From: Catenulispora sp. MAP5-51
Lineage (GTDB): Bacteria; Actinomycetota; Actinomycetes; Streptomycetales; Catenulisporaceae
NCBI RefSeq assembly: GCF_041261205.1
Contig: NZ_JBGCCH010000002.1
Span: forward strand, 248,001-312,000
Length of the DNA: 64,000 bases
Direction: 5' to 3'
Shown here: positions 28,590 through 37,058 of the stretch, in pieces
How the letters are laid out: every line of letters starts with the position of its first letter
Numbering within the stretch: the first letter of the stretch is position 1
Program-made: the position numbers and the translations under genes
The notes under the pieces: model-generated
Seen by the model: only the letters and a program-made list of their open reading frames with translations
Told to the model about the DNA's origin: nothing
The model's database searches: none

Positions 28590-29588
28590 ATGAAGTACCG
28601 CGTCCTCGGGAGTGACGGTCCGCGGGTCTCCGCGCTCGGACTCGGCTGCATGGGCATGTCCGACTTTTACAGCGTCACCCCCGAGTCCGAAGCGGAGTCG
28701 ATCTCGGTGTTGCACCGGGCGATCGACGATCTCGGGGTGACGCTATTGGACACCGCCGACATGTACGGGAAGGGCGAGAACGAGAAGCTGGTCGGGCGGG
28801 CGCTGACCGGCGGCCGGCGGGACGCGGTGGTGCTGGCGACGAAGTTCGGCATCCGGCGCGACCCGGAGACCGACGAGCGTTCGATCCGCAACGATCCCGA
28901 GTACATCCGGGCCGCCGTCGACGCTTCGCTGGCCCGCCTCGGTGTCGACCACATCGACCTCTACTACATGCACCGCCGCAACCCCGATGTCCCGGTCGAG
29001 GAGTCGGTCGGCGCGATGGCGGAGCTGGTGCGGGCGGGCAAGGTGCGCTTTCTGGGTCTGTCCGAGGTGAACGCCGAGACCCTGCGCGCCGCGCACGCGG
29101 TGCATCCGATCACCGCCCTGCAAAGCGAATACTCGTTGTTCACCCGCGACATCGAGGCCGAGGTGCTGCCCGCGGCCCGCGAACTCGGCGTCGGGATCGT
29201 GCCCTACTCCCCGGTCGGGCGCGGGCTGCTGACCGGTGCCATCACCTCGACGGAAGGGCTGGCCGCCGACGACTTCCGGCGTTCCAACCCGCGCTTCGCC
29301 GACGGCAATCTGGAGGCGAACCTGAAGCTGGTCGCGGAGCTGCGCGCGGTCGCCGAGGAGACCGGCCACAGCCCGGTGCAGCTGGCGCTGGCATGGCTGC
29401 TGGCGCAAGGGCCGGACATCGTGCCGATCCCGGGCACCAAGCGGATCAAGTACCTGGACGAGAACTCGGCCGCGGCGGACATCGAGCTGAGCGCCGAGCA
29501 GCTGGCCCGGATCGAGGCCGCGGTGCCTCATGGGGCCGCGTCCGGGGAACGCTACGCGCCTGATTCGGCGCGGCGGACCGAGCGCTAG
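28590..29588 (+). CDS. aldo/keto reductase
   Basis: A 332-aa NADPH-dependent (alpha/beta)8-barrel reductase. The tetrad is visible: Asp in LLDTADMYG, its Tyr, Lys in LATKFGI, and His in [21 protein letters not shown] at the N-terminus and [16 protein letters not shown] near the cofactor site place it in the YghZ/AKR13-type group. Physiological substrate unknown. ATG 28590 follows GGGAG at 8 nt. The TAG stop is part of the CTAG that begins a 196-bp palindromic element. Confidence 0.9.
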   Translation: MKYRVLGSDGPRVSALGLGCMGMSDFYSVTPESEAESISVLHRAIDDLGVTLLDTADMYGKGENEKLVGRALTGGRRDAVVLATKFGIRRDPETDERSIRNDPEYIRAAVDASLARLGVDHIDLYYMHRRNPDVPVEESVGAMAELVRAGKVRFLGLSEVNAETLRAAHAVHPITALQSEYSLFTRDIEAEVLPAARELGVGIVPYSPVGRGLLTGAITSTEGLAADDFRRSNPRFADGNLEANLKLVAELRAVAEETGHSPVQLALAWLLAQGPDIVPIPGTKRIKYLDENSAAADIELSAEQLARIEAAVPHGAASGERYAPDSARRTER

Positions 29589-29780
29589 ACGATTGATTCC
29601 TGGGGGTACCGGCGGCGAAACGGTTGATCAGCGGCGCCTGGCCGCCCCGGCCGACCACCCACAGCCAACCAGGCTGAGGGAGGTCGTCCGGGGCGCCCAT
29701 GCTTGCTGCTGAACCGTTTCGCAAGACTGCTTGTCAGGTGCGGTGCTGCTTGCCGGAACCCCCAGGAATCAACCGTCTAG
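29585..29780. mobile_element. 196-bp near-palindromic element (MITE-like)
   Basis: Terminal inverted repeats of 29 bp (29585-29613 and 29752-29780) match at 27 positions. Inside lie an 11-bp perfect pair GCGAAACGGTT (29615-29625) / AACCGTTTCGC (29712-29722), a 14-bp pair with one mismatch (29643-29656 / 29682-29695) and a hairpin CAGCC/GGCTG at 29662-29676, so the whole segment can fold into one nested stem. Both ends are CTAG, the preferred target of IS630-type elements, which duplicate TA. No ORF is inside. A large attenuator or bidirectional terminator is the alternative. Confidence 0.65.
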
Positions 29781-30015
29781 AAAGCGTTGGGGCGCCTGGC
29801 GAAAAGGACTCCGTCCACCGCCGATGACAGCCGGATAAGCCTTCGACAAACAGTCCTCGCTGTGCCGTAAGGGCCTCTGAGGTACCTGAGGGTCATACGT
29901 AAGGTACCTCAGGGCCCAAGGACTGGCCTGTTGCCTCATGTGTAGGGGGCACCTCCCGCCGGAGACTAGTACACGTCACCGAAGTGGGAGTCATCGAGAG
30001 GCTGGAACCGGAACC
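29781..30015. other. intergenic region with a second inverted repeat
   Basis: No credible gene is present between the palindromic element and the small gene at 30016. Composition is less GC-rich than its surroundings. The one clear structure is the inverted repeat at 29878-29911. Confidence 0.6.
29878..29911. promoter_or_regulatory. 10-bp inverted repeat with AGGTACCT cores
   Basis: TGAGGTACCT (29878-29887) and AGGTACCTCA (29902-29911) are perfect arms 14 nt apart, and flanking GGGCC/GGCCC lets the stem extend to about 16 bp with a bulge. Each arm also contains the self-palindrome AGGTACCT. It could be an operator pair or a hairpin upstream of the 57-aa gene. Confidence 0.5.
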
Positions 30016-30189
30016 ATGAACAACACCGTCTTCACTCTGGAGATCGCCAACGCCCGCCGCACCGAGCTGATCGAGCAGGCGCGCCGCCACGGACTGGCCA
30101 AGCGCGCCCGGAGGACGCGGGACATAAGCCCGGACAAGGTACATACCGTGCACGCCGGATCACGTTCCGGTGAAAGGTCGATGACCTGA
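30016..30189 (+). CDS. 57-aa basic conserved small protein
   Basis: A 57-aa reading frame from ATG 30016 ([20 protein letters not shown]), predicted as one helix rich in Arg ([11 protein letters not shown]) followed by a polar tail. Short Arg-rich proteins with this opening are widespread upstream of regulators in actinobacteria. It lies 16 nt upstream of the LAL regulator. Function unknown; reality rests on codon pattern and start context only. Confidence 0.5.
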   Translation: MNNTVFTLEIANARRTELIEQARRHGLAKRARRTRDISPDKVHTVHAGSRSGERSMT

Positions 30190-30205
30190 CCGGGACCCCT
30201 GTGCG

Positions 30206-33200
30206 ATGCTCGACCATGTGTCGATGCGCCAGGTGAGCCCCGTCTTCGTCGGCCGCGGGCCGGAGCTGTCCAAGCTCCGCTCGCTGCTGGCCAGCGCGTC
30301 CCGGGGCGAGCCCGCGGTGGTGGTCGTCGGCGGGGACGCCGGGATCGGCAAGTCCCGGCTGATCGAGGAGTTCGTCCGGCCGCTGCTGGACCTGGACCCC
30401 GCCGCCGGCGATCCGGGCTCGGCTTCCTTCAGCGACGTGCGGGTGCTCATCGGCGGCTGTGCCGAACTCGGCGACGAAGGTGTGGCCTACGCCCCCTTCG
30501 CCGCCGCGCTGCGCCAGCTGCTGCGCGACTTCCCCGGCGCCTTCGGGGACGGCGACGGCGTGCGCCGCCGCGAGCTGGCCTGGCTGCTGCCGGAACTGGC
30601 CGAGGGCCTGTCCGGCGACGACTCCCCGCGCGGCGGCATGATGCGCCCGGCGGGCATGGAGCGCCACAGCGACGCGCTGCCGGCCGTGACGCGCGCCGGT
30701 GAGCAATCCGTACGCGGGCACCTCTTCGACGCCGTCCTGGGCCTGCTGGAGGACCTCGGCTCGGCCGAGACCCTGCTGCTGGTCCTGGAGGATCTGCACT
30801 GGGCCGACCGTTCCACGCGCGATCTGCTGGGCTTCCTGTCCCGGTCGCTGCGCGACTCGCGGGTCCTGGTGGTGGGCAGCTACCGCACCGACGACCTGCA
30901 CCGCGGCCATCCGCTGCGGCCGTTCCTGGCCGAGCTGGACCGGATCCGGGGCGTGCGGCGGATAGACATCGGCCCGCTGACGACCGGCGAGACCGTCGAG
31001 CAGCTCGCCGCGATCTACGGCAAGACCGGCCGGGATCTGCCGCCGGGGTTCGCCGAGGAGGTGTTCGCGCGCGCCGAGGGGAACCCGTTCTTCACCGAGG
31101 AACTGGCGTGCGCGGCCGACGGCTCCAGCCTGATGCCCTCGGACGTCAGCGGTTTCGCGCTCTCCGACACCCTGCGGGACCTGCTGCTGATCAAGGTGGA
31201 GCAGCTTCCCGAGCCCACACAGCGGATGCTGCGCCTGCTGTCGGCGGCGCTGCCGCCGGTGGACCACCGGTTCCTGCTCCTGGTCACCGGGGCCACCGAC
31301 GACGAGCTCAACGAGCAGATCCGCCCGGCGTTCCAGGCGCACATCCTGGTCCCCGGCGAGAGTCCGACCAGTTATCGGTTCCGGCACGCCTTGCTGCGCG
31401 AGGCCGTGCACAACGAACTCCTTCCGGGCGAGCACTCGGCTCTGCACCGCAAGTACGCCGAACTGCTGGAGGCCGAGCCGTCGCTGGTCGCCGCGGAGGC
31501 CCGGGAAGTCGAGCTGGCACACCACTGGTATTCGGCAAGGGACTATCCGCGCGCCTATGACGCGGCGGTGCGGGCGGCCGAGGCCGCGGACGCGCGGTAC
31601 GCGTACGTCGAGGAACACCAGATGCTGGAGCGCGCGCTGGACCTGTGGGACCAGGTGCCCGCGCCCGGCCTGGAGTACGCCCGGCTGCTCTACAAGACCG
31701 CCTGTGCCGCGCACCTGGCCGGCGACCCGCACCGCGCGCTGTCCCTCACGGACAAGGCCCTCAAGCGGGTCGACCCGGAGCAGGACCCGGAACTGGCCGC
31801 GCTGCTGCACCACCTGCGCAGCCGGGACCACCACATCCTGGGCCGCGGCGACGGGATGGCGGACATCTGGGCCGCGCTGGACCTGGTGGACGGCGAGCAG
31901 TGCCCGCAGGTGCGCGTGCAGATCACGAACAGCGCCTCCTTCATCAAGATGCTGACGTCCGACGACATCGACGCCGCGCTGCGCTTCGCCGAGGAGACCG
32001 CGCTGCTGGCCGACAAGATCGACTCGGACCTGTACCGGATCGCGGCGGCCATCACCAAGGGCACGGTGCTGGCCGGGCAGGTCTCCCTGGGCACGCACGA
32101 GGAGGGCCTGGCCATCCTGCGGCAGGCCATCATCGACGGTCTGGGCTACGGCGATCCGGGCATCATCGGCCGCGGCTACATCAACCTGTGCAGCGCGCTG
32201 GAGACCCTGGACCGGCACCAGGAGGCCGTGCAGGTGGCCCGCGCGGGACTGGCCGAGCTGAAGCGGCGCGGGGTCCGGCTGCGGGTCGCCGAGAGCATGC
32301 TGTGGCTGAACATGGCCGAGTCGCTGATCGCGCTCGGCGACTGGGAGGGCGCGGACGCCGCGCTGACCTCCAGCCTGGACCTGGACCCGCCGGGCATCCA
32401 CGGCGCCACGACCCACGAGTACCTGGCCGACCTCGCGGTGCTCGGCGGCGACCCCGAACAGGCCCGCAGCGAGCTGGCGCTGGGCTCGCGCATCCCGAGC
32501 CGGACCTTCGAGCACCAGTACGCGCTGCCGGGCATCCGCCGCGAGATCGAGAAGGCGGTGTGGCTGACTCGCTCGATCAGCGATGCGCGCACAGCGTTCC
32601 AGGTCTTCCTGGACAAGCCGCAGTTCCTGGGCGACGAGCGGTACGCCTGGCGGGTCCTGACCGCGATGGCGATGGCCGAGGCCGACCACGCAGAGCTTTG
32701 TCGATCTACACAGCCGACACGTGCCGCGGCCCGCTCCGGTACCTCGGCCGTGGACACCGCGGGCTCGGCGATCGTGGCGGCCCTGGCCGAGCGCGCCGGC
32801 CGGCTCCCGGCCCTGACCCCGAGCCAGGCCGCGGCCGCCGCGCAGGTGGCGGCGGAGCTGGCGCGCTGGCGCGGCGTCGCGGGCGCCGCGGAGTGGGCCA
32901 CCGCGAGCGAGCTGGCCTCCCGCGAGGGCGTCCACGCGCATCAGGCCGCGTACATCAACTTCCGCGCCTCCGAGGCCTGCGCCGCCAACGGCGACCGCGA
33001 CACCGCCGCCGAACTGCTGCGCCGCGCGGTCCGCGCGGTCGCCACCCTTCCGGACGGACCGCTGTGCCAGGAGGTGCAGGCCCTGGCCCGCCGCGCCCGG
33101 CTGGACATCAGCGACTGCATGCCGGAGGCCCCGGCGCCCGGCGGCGGCAAGGGTGCGGACTCCGGCGCGCCGCTGGGACTGACCGCACGCGAGTTGGAGG

Positions 33201-33373
33201 TGCTGGCGCTGGTCGCGCAGGGCCTGTCGAACCGGCAGATCGGCGAGCGGCTGTTCATCTCGACGAAGACCGCGAGTGTGCACGTCTCCAATATCCTGGC
33301 CAAACTGGGAGTTTCCGGACGCGGCGAGGCGGCGGCGGTCGCGCATCGGCTGCGAGTCTTCGAGCAGGCATAG
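30206..33373 (+). CDS. large LuxR-family (LAL) transcriptional regulator
   Basis: A 1055-aa regulator with all three LAL parts: an AAA domain with Walker [10 protein letters not shown] (residues 42-50) and Walker [13 protein letters not shown], about 550 residues of TPR-like helical repeats, and a C-terminal LuxR HTH ([20 protein letters not shown], then [20 protein letters not shown]). Such ATP-dependent activators often control secondary metabolism or sugar use. The start may be ATG 30206 or ATG 30224 ([11 protein letters not shown]), the latter closer to the usual family start. Contrast with the HTH-less paralogue at 6.2-8.4 kb. Target unknown. Confidence 0.92.
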   Translation: MLDHVSMRQVSPVFVGRGPELSKLRSLLASASRGEPAVVVVGGDAGIGKSRLIEEFVRPLLDLDPAAGDPGSASFSDVRVLIGGCAELGDEGVAYAPFAAALRQLLRDFPGAFGDGDGVRRRELAWLLPELAEGLSGDDSPRGGMMRPAGMERHSDALPAVTRAGEQSVRGHLFDAVLGLLEDLGSAETLLLVLEDLHWADRSTRDLLGFLSRSLRDSRVLVVGSYRTDDLHRGHPLRPFLAELDRIRGVRRIDIGPLTTGETVEQLAAIYGKTGRDLPPGFAEEVFARAEGNPFFTEELACAADGSSLMPSDVSGFALSDTLRDLLLIKVEQLPEPTQRMLRLLSAALPPVDHRFLLLVTGATDDELNEQIRPAFQAHILVPGESPTSYRFRHALLREAVHNELLPGEHSALHRKYAELLEAEPSLVAAEAREVELAHHWYSARDYPRAYDAAVRAAEAADARYAYVEEHQMLERALDLWDQVPAPGLEYARLLYKTACAAHLAGDPHRALSLTDKALKRVDPEQDPELAALLHHLRSRDHHILGRGDGMADIWAALDLVDGEQCPQVRVQITNSASFIKMLTSDDIDAALRFAEETALLADKIDSDLYRIAAAITKGTVLAGQVSLGTHEEGLAILRQAIIDGLGYGDPGIIGRGYINLCSALETLDRHQEAVQVARAGLAELKRRGVRLRVAESMLWLNMAESLIALGDWEGADAALTSSLDLDPPGIHGATTHEYLADLAVLGGDPEQARSELALGSRIPSRTFEHQYALPGIRREIEKAVWLTRSISDARTAFQVFLDKPQFLGDERYAWRVLTAMAMAEADHAELCRSTQPTRAAARSGTSAVDTAGSAIVAALAERAGRLPALTPSQAAAAAQVAAELARWRGVAGAAEWATASELASREGVHAHQAAYINFRASEACAANGDRDTAAELLRRAVRAVATLPDGPLCQEVQALARRARLDISDCMPEAPAPGGGKGADSGAPLGLTARELEVLALVAQGLSNRQIGERLFISTKTASVHVSNILAKLGVSGRGEAAAVAHRLRVFEQA

Positions 33374-33587
33374 GATTCGCCGCACTCCGGCGGCATCCGT
33401 CCTCGATATTCGTTCCCTGAGTCGCGATCGGCACGCACAGTCACTCCCCGTCGATCGCTTGCGAACCCTGCGCGATCCCTCATTCGGATGGATCGCCCCG
33501 CGCCGTTCCCCTGACACGCCCCGGCAGAGGTCCACACTGATGGTTCGCGCGAGTTTCACGTCGTGCGCCGTCCGTCGAAAGGCCGCC

Positions 33588-35174
33588 ATGAAGACACCGG
33601 TCATGCCCGCGATCGAGGAGCTGCTGCACGCGGCGTTCGACGCCGCGCCGATGCCGGCGGTCCTCGCCGAAGGCCCCGATCACCTGCTGCTGGCCGCCAA
33701 CGACGCGTGCCTGGCCGACTTCGGCGCGCCGGCGCTGCGGCGGCCGGTCGCCGAATCGCTGCCGGAGCTGGCCGCCACCGGTCTGCCCGCGGCCCTGGAC
33801 CAGGCCTACGACACCGGACGCGCGGTGCTGCTGCGGGACCGGATGGTCCGGCGGCGCGGCGGGGACCGGTACTACACGCTGGTGTGCGTGCCGGCCAGCG
33901 GCGGCGTCGCGGTGTTCTGCCGCGACGAGACCGAGCGGGTGCGGCGGGAGCAGGCGCTGCTGGAGGAGGAGACCCGCAACCGCAACATGGCGGTGATGCT
34001 GCAGCGTTCCCTGCTGCCGCAGCGGATCATCCAGCCGGACGAGATCCGGCTCGCGGCGTGCTACCTGCCGGCGCTGGTGCGCTACGAGGACTCCTCGCTG
34101 GACGACGATCCGGTGCTGGAGGTCGGCGGCGACTGGTACGACGCGATCCCGCTGGGCGCCGGCCGCACCGCGCTGGTGGTCGGCGGCGTGACCCCGCAGG
34201 CCGGCGGCGTCGGCGTCCGCGCGGCGGCGGTGATGGGGCGGCTGCGCGCGGCGGTACGGGCGTACGCCTCGCAGAACCTGCCGCCCGGCGAGGTGATGTA
34301 CCACCTGGACCGGCACGCCCTGGACTTCGACGGCGAGCGCACCGGATCCCCGGTCGCGACGCTGGTGTACGCGGTCCACGACGCCGACAGCGGCTCGCTG
34401 ACGTACGCGAACGCCGGCCACCTGCCGCCGCTGCTGCGGCTGCCGGACGGGTACGTGGTGGTCCTGGAGGGCGCCTCGGGGCCCTCGCTGGGCAGCGGCG
34501 ACTGGACCTGGCAGGAGGCCGCCGTCGCGGTGCCGTCGGGGTCGTATCTGGCCTTCTACACCCAGGGCCTGCTGGAGCGCGGCACCGGCGATCTGCGGCG
34601 GGTGTTCGCCCGCGCGCCGGAGGAGGAGCCGCCCCGCCCCGGCGCGGGCCCGGTGGACCTGGTCCGCGACCACATCCTGGCCTCCATCGACCCGCTCTCG
34701 GTCTCCAGCGGCGGCCTGGACCCCGCCGGCGCGGTGCGCACGGACGACGTGGCACTGCTGGTGGCGCACGTCCCGGTCTGGACCGGCGCGCACGCGGCAC
34801 TGTTCCGTTCAGCCTCGGTGGAACTGGTCGGCGGCCCCGAGATCGCCGCACACGCCCGCAGCTACACCGCCGGCGTCCTGACCACCTGGGGCGTCGCCGA
34901 GGACCTCACCGACACCGCGGTCCTGGCGGTCAGCGAACTGGTCGCCAACGCCGTCACCCACGGCACCGCCCCGGTGGTCCTGCGCCTGCGCCGCACCGAC
35001 CGCCGCCTGATCATCGACGTCGCCGACCAGTCCGACCACCTCCCCCGCCGCCGCCTGGCCCGCGAGACCGACGAGGACGGCCGCGGCATCAGCATCATCG
35101 CGGCGGTGGCCGCGGCCTGGGGCGCGCGACCGCTGCCGGAGGGCAAGTCGGTGTGGTGCGAGTTCGAGTTCTGA
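33588..35174 (+). CDS. PAS-PP2C(SpoIIE)-HATPase regulatory protein
   Basis: A 528-aa protein. Residues ~10-125 form a PAS-like sensor, ~130-390 a SpoIIE-type PP2C phosphatase (VMLQRSLLPQ entry helix, EVGGDWYDAIPLG and RTDDVALLVAH metal Asp), and ~410-528 a RsbW-type HATPase (VSELVANAVTHG N box; DEDGRGISII). Such fusions combine the phosphatase and anti-sigma kinase of partner-switching pathways that act on STAS proteins and stress sigma factors. In the phosphatase, the usual G-x-G-xx-A segment reads VVGGVTPQAGGVG, a noticeable deviation. ATG 33588 is chosen; ATG 33540 is possible. Confidence 0.88.
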   Translation: MKTPVMPAIEELLHAAFDAAPMPAVLAEGPDHLLLAANDACLADFGAPALRRPVAESLPELAATGLPAALDQAYDTGRAVLLRDRMVRRRGGDRYYTLVCVPASGGVAVFCRDETERVRREQALLEEETRNRNMAVMLQRSLLPQRIIQPDEIRLAACYLPALVRYEDSSLDDDPVLEVGGDWYDAIPLGAGRTALVVGGVTPQAGGVGVRAAAVMGRLRAAVRAYASQNLPPGEVMYHLDRHALDFDGERTGSPVATLVYAVHDADSGSLTYANAGHLPPLLRLPDGYVVVLEGASGPSLGSGDWTWQEAAVAVPSGSYLAFYTQGLLERGTGDLRRVFARAPEEEPPRPGAGPVDLVRDHILASIDPLSVSSGGLDPAGAVRTDDVALLVAHVPVWTGAHAALFRSASVELVGGPEIAAHARSYTAGVLTTWGVAEDLTDTAVLAVSELVANAVTHGTAPVVLRLRRTDRRLIIDVADQSDHLPRRRLARETDEDGRGISIIAAVAAAWGARPLPEGKSVWCEFEF

Positions 35175-35211
35175 GGCGCTACGGCCCTGACGGACTCCGG
35201 CCTCGAACGGT

Positions 35212-35535
35212 TCAGGCGATCGCGGCGATGTCGCCGTCGTCGAAGTAGATGGCCTGGTGCAGCCGACCACCCAGCGCCACGGCGTACCGGGCCAGGACCT
35301 CCTGGCCGGACACCATGCCCCGCTCTATCTGCGAGATACGGCCCTTGGTGACACCCATCCGGTCGGCCACCTGCTGCTGAGTCAGGCCGCGGCTTCGCCG
35401 GAGCTCGGCGAGCCGGTACCCGGTCGCCTCGGCGAGCAGTTTGACCTTCCTCTCGGCAGCCGCCTCCTCGCCACCGGCCTCCGCGACGAACTCGGCGCGG
35501 ACATCACTCCATTTCACGTACCCGGCCACTGTCAA
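35212..35535 (-). CDS. HigA-like XRE-family antitoxin
   Basis: A 107-aa protein with an N-terminal dimerisation or toxin-contact part and a classical XRE HTH: LAELRRSRGLTQQQVADRMG, then VTKGRISQIERGMVSGQEVL. The TTG start at 35535 overlaps the toxin stop (TTGA, 35532-35535); GTG two codons in is an alternative. As in HigBA operons the toxin gene comes first. It would bind the toxin and repress through the inverted repeat at 35901-35918. Confidence 0.85.
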   Translation of the reverse strand: MTVAGYVKWSDVRAEFVAEAGGEEAAAERKVKLLAEATGYRLAELRRSRGLTQQQVADRMGVTKGRISQIERGMVSGQEVLARYAVALGGRLHQAIYFDDGDIAAIA

Positions 35536-35849
35536 TCCTCCTCTGCGCCATGTTCGTTCAGGTACTGCTGATATCGCTGCTCCGCCAACGGGATCGCCTC
35601 GTCATACCTTCGCTGCCACTGCCCAGCCTTGTCACCGGCGACAAGCAGAATGGTTGATCGCCAGGGATCGAACGCGAACAAAATACGGACCGTACCCGGG
35701 CGCAGCTCTTTGAGATTGGCGATCACCGACCCGCGGGTCGTGTCCACCAACGGCCTGCCCAAGCCCGGACCGACCGTGGCCAGCACGTCAAGCGCGTCGG
35801 AGACCCGTGTGCGATCGGGGAGGTCCAACGCCCTAATCCAGTCCAACAC
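35532..35849 (-). CDS. RelE/HigB (Gp49)-family toxin with probable amber mutation upstream
   Basis: Residues visible from GTG 35849 (105 aa) contain the Gp49-like HigB core LKELRPGTVRILFAFDPWRS followed by LLVAGDKAGQW and EAIPLAEQRYQQYL, the ribosome-dependent mRNA interferase family. Its N-terminus is short: in the same frame, codons GTG AAC GAG GAC GGC GAA precede TAG (35871-35873), then TCG ATC TAC GTT GTC GAC GAG reading SIYVVDE, which looks like the missing first strand. The full gene would be 35532-35891. Either translation restarts at 35849 or the toxin is inactivated. Confidence 0.75.
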   Translation of the reverse strand: MLDWIRALDLPDRTRVSDALDVLATVGPGLGRPLVDTTRGSVIANLKELRPGTVRILFAFDPWRSTILLVAGDKAGQWQRRYDEAIPLAEQRYQQYLNEHGAEED

Positions 35850-35900
35850 CTCGTCGACAACGTAGATCGACTATTCGCCGTCCTCGTTCACGGTTCCCGA

Positions 35901-35918
35901 GTTTAGCATTCACTAAAC
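35901..35918. promoter_or_regulatory. inverted repeat upstream of higBA-like pair
   Basis: GTTTAG (35901-35906) and CTAAAC (35913-35918) are perfect arms around a 6-nt spacer, 10 nt upstream of the GTG that would start the full-length toxin. It is the likely HigA operator. Confidence 0.55.
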
Positions 35919-36148
35919 CTTGCGTTCACCCCCTCACCCTCCGTACTCACCACCGCCCCTTCCGTCCCTCTCCCCACACCCGCTTCGACGCCGCTCCCCA
36001 CCGGCCCGTATATTGCAGTGCACCCACAGCCGTCCCCTCAAGATGCCCTGCCGCCCAAGGCGGGTCGGGCGATAGCATGGGACCTCGGGTTGTCGGTCGC
36101 CGGCCTTCGCGCGGTCGGCGGGGGGACATCGATCTCAGGAGCTGACGG

Positions 36149-36868
36149 ATGAGTGTGGCGGGCGCTGTCGCCTGGCCGGCGCGCACCATATGGTGGCCGC
36201 GTTGGCGTCGTGCGACCGTCGCGAGCGCTCCTGCGAACGGAGTCGCCGCTGTCGTGGCGGCGCTGCGGGAGGCGTTGAACACCCCGACCGAGGATGCCGA
36301 CGACCTGTCCGCCAGCGGGAACCATCCGCTGGCGATGATCGGCGGGAGCACCGCGCCGCGCGGGCACCGGGCGCTGCAGCCCGGCGATGGGCCGTCGCTG
36401 GCCGACCTCTACTACGCGCACCGGCTCTCGCTGGTGCGCCTGGCCATCCTGCTCGTGGACGACAAGGCCTCGGCCGAGGACGTGGTACAGGACTCCTTCA
36501 CCGGCCTGTGGCGCCGCTACGGCGACGACCTCACCGGCATGGAGAACCCGCTCGGCTACCTGCGCACCGCCGTGGTGAACAACGCGCGCTCGGTGCTTCG
36601 CCGCCGCAAGACCGCGCGCGGCTACACCCCGCCGCACGTGCCGGACGCCGCCAGCGCCGAGTCCGTGGCGCTGCTGTCCGAGGAGCACCGCGAGGTGCTG
36701 GAGGCCATGCAGAAGCTGCCCCCGCGCCAGCGCGAGGTCCTGGTGCTGCGCTACTGGTCCGACCTGTCGGAGGCGGACATCGCCGACGCGCTGGGCATCA
36801 GCCGGGGCACCGTGAAGTCGACGGCGAGCCGCGGGCTGGAAGCGCTCGGCAAGATTCTCAAGGGCTGA
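36149..36868 (+). CDS. ECF-type (SigE-family) RNA polymerase sigma factor
   Basis: A 239-aa sigma factor. An N-terminal ~80 residues without similarity is followed by region 2 (LYYAHRLSLVRLAILLVDD, AEDVVQDSFTGLWRRYGD, NPLGYLRTAVVNNARSVLRR) and region 4 (LPPRQREVLVLRYWSDLSEA, then GISRGTVKSTASRGLEALG). The combination matches the actinobacterial SigE-family ECF group. ATG 36149 follows AGGAG at 8 nt. No anti-sigma gene is adjacent: the next gene is a Liv-type lipoprotein in the same direction after 190 nt, and it is unclear whether they are linked. Confidence 0.87.
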   Translation: MSVAGAVAWPARTIWWPRWRRATVASAPANGVAAVVAALREALNTPTEDADDLSASGNHPLAMIGGSTAPRGHRALQPGDGPSLADLYYAHRLSLVRLAILLVDDKASAEDVVQDSFTGLWRRYGDDLTGMENPLGYLRTAVVNNARSVLRRRKTARGYTPPHVPDAASAESVALLSEEHREVLEAMQKLPPRQREVLVLRYWSDLSEADIADALGISRGTVKSTASRGLEALGKILKG

Positions 36869-37058
36869 ACGTTCCGGACTCGGGAGCACTCGAGGGCTGA
36901 AATACCCCACCACCGTCACTCTCAGGAGTGAATCAGTATCACGGTTTGCCAAATTCTGCTGCGCGGCTGTCGCCCCTCTATTGAGTTCTCTGTTGAATTA
37001 GAGCACGCTGCCTTGCTACACCCAACGTTTCTGACGACCCGTCAGGTGGTAGCACTCG

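Noticed and set aside
30032-33604. A 1190-codon minus-strand open frame
   Set aside because: It lies opposite the LAL regulator, which has clear P-loop and HTH motifs. The antisense product has no motif and a skewed Arg/Gln/Gly composition.
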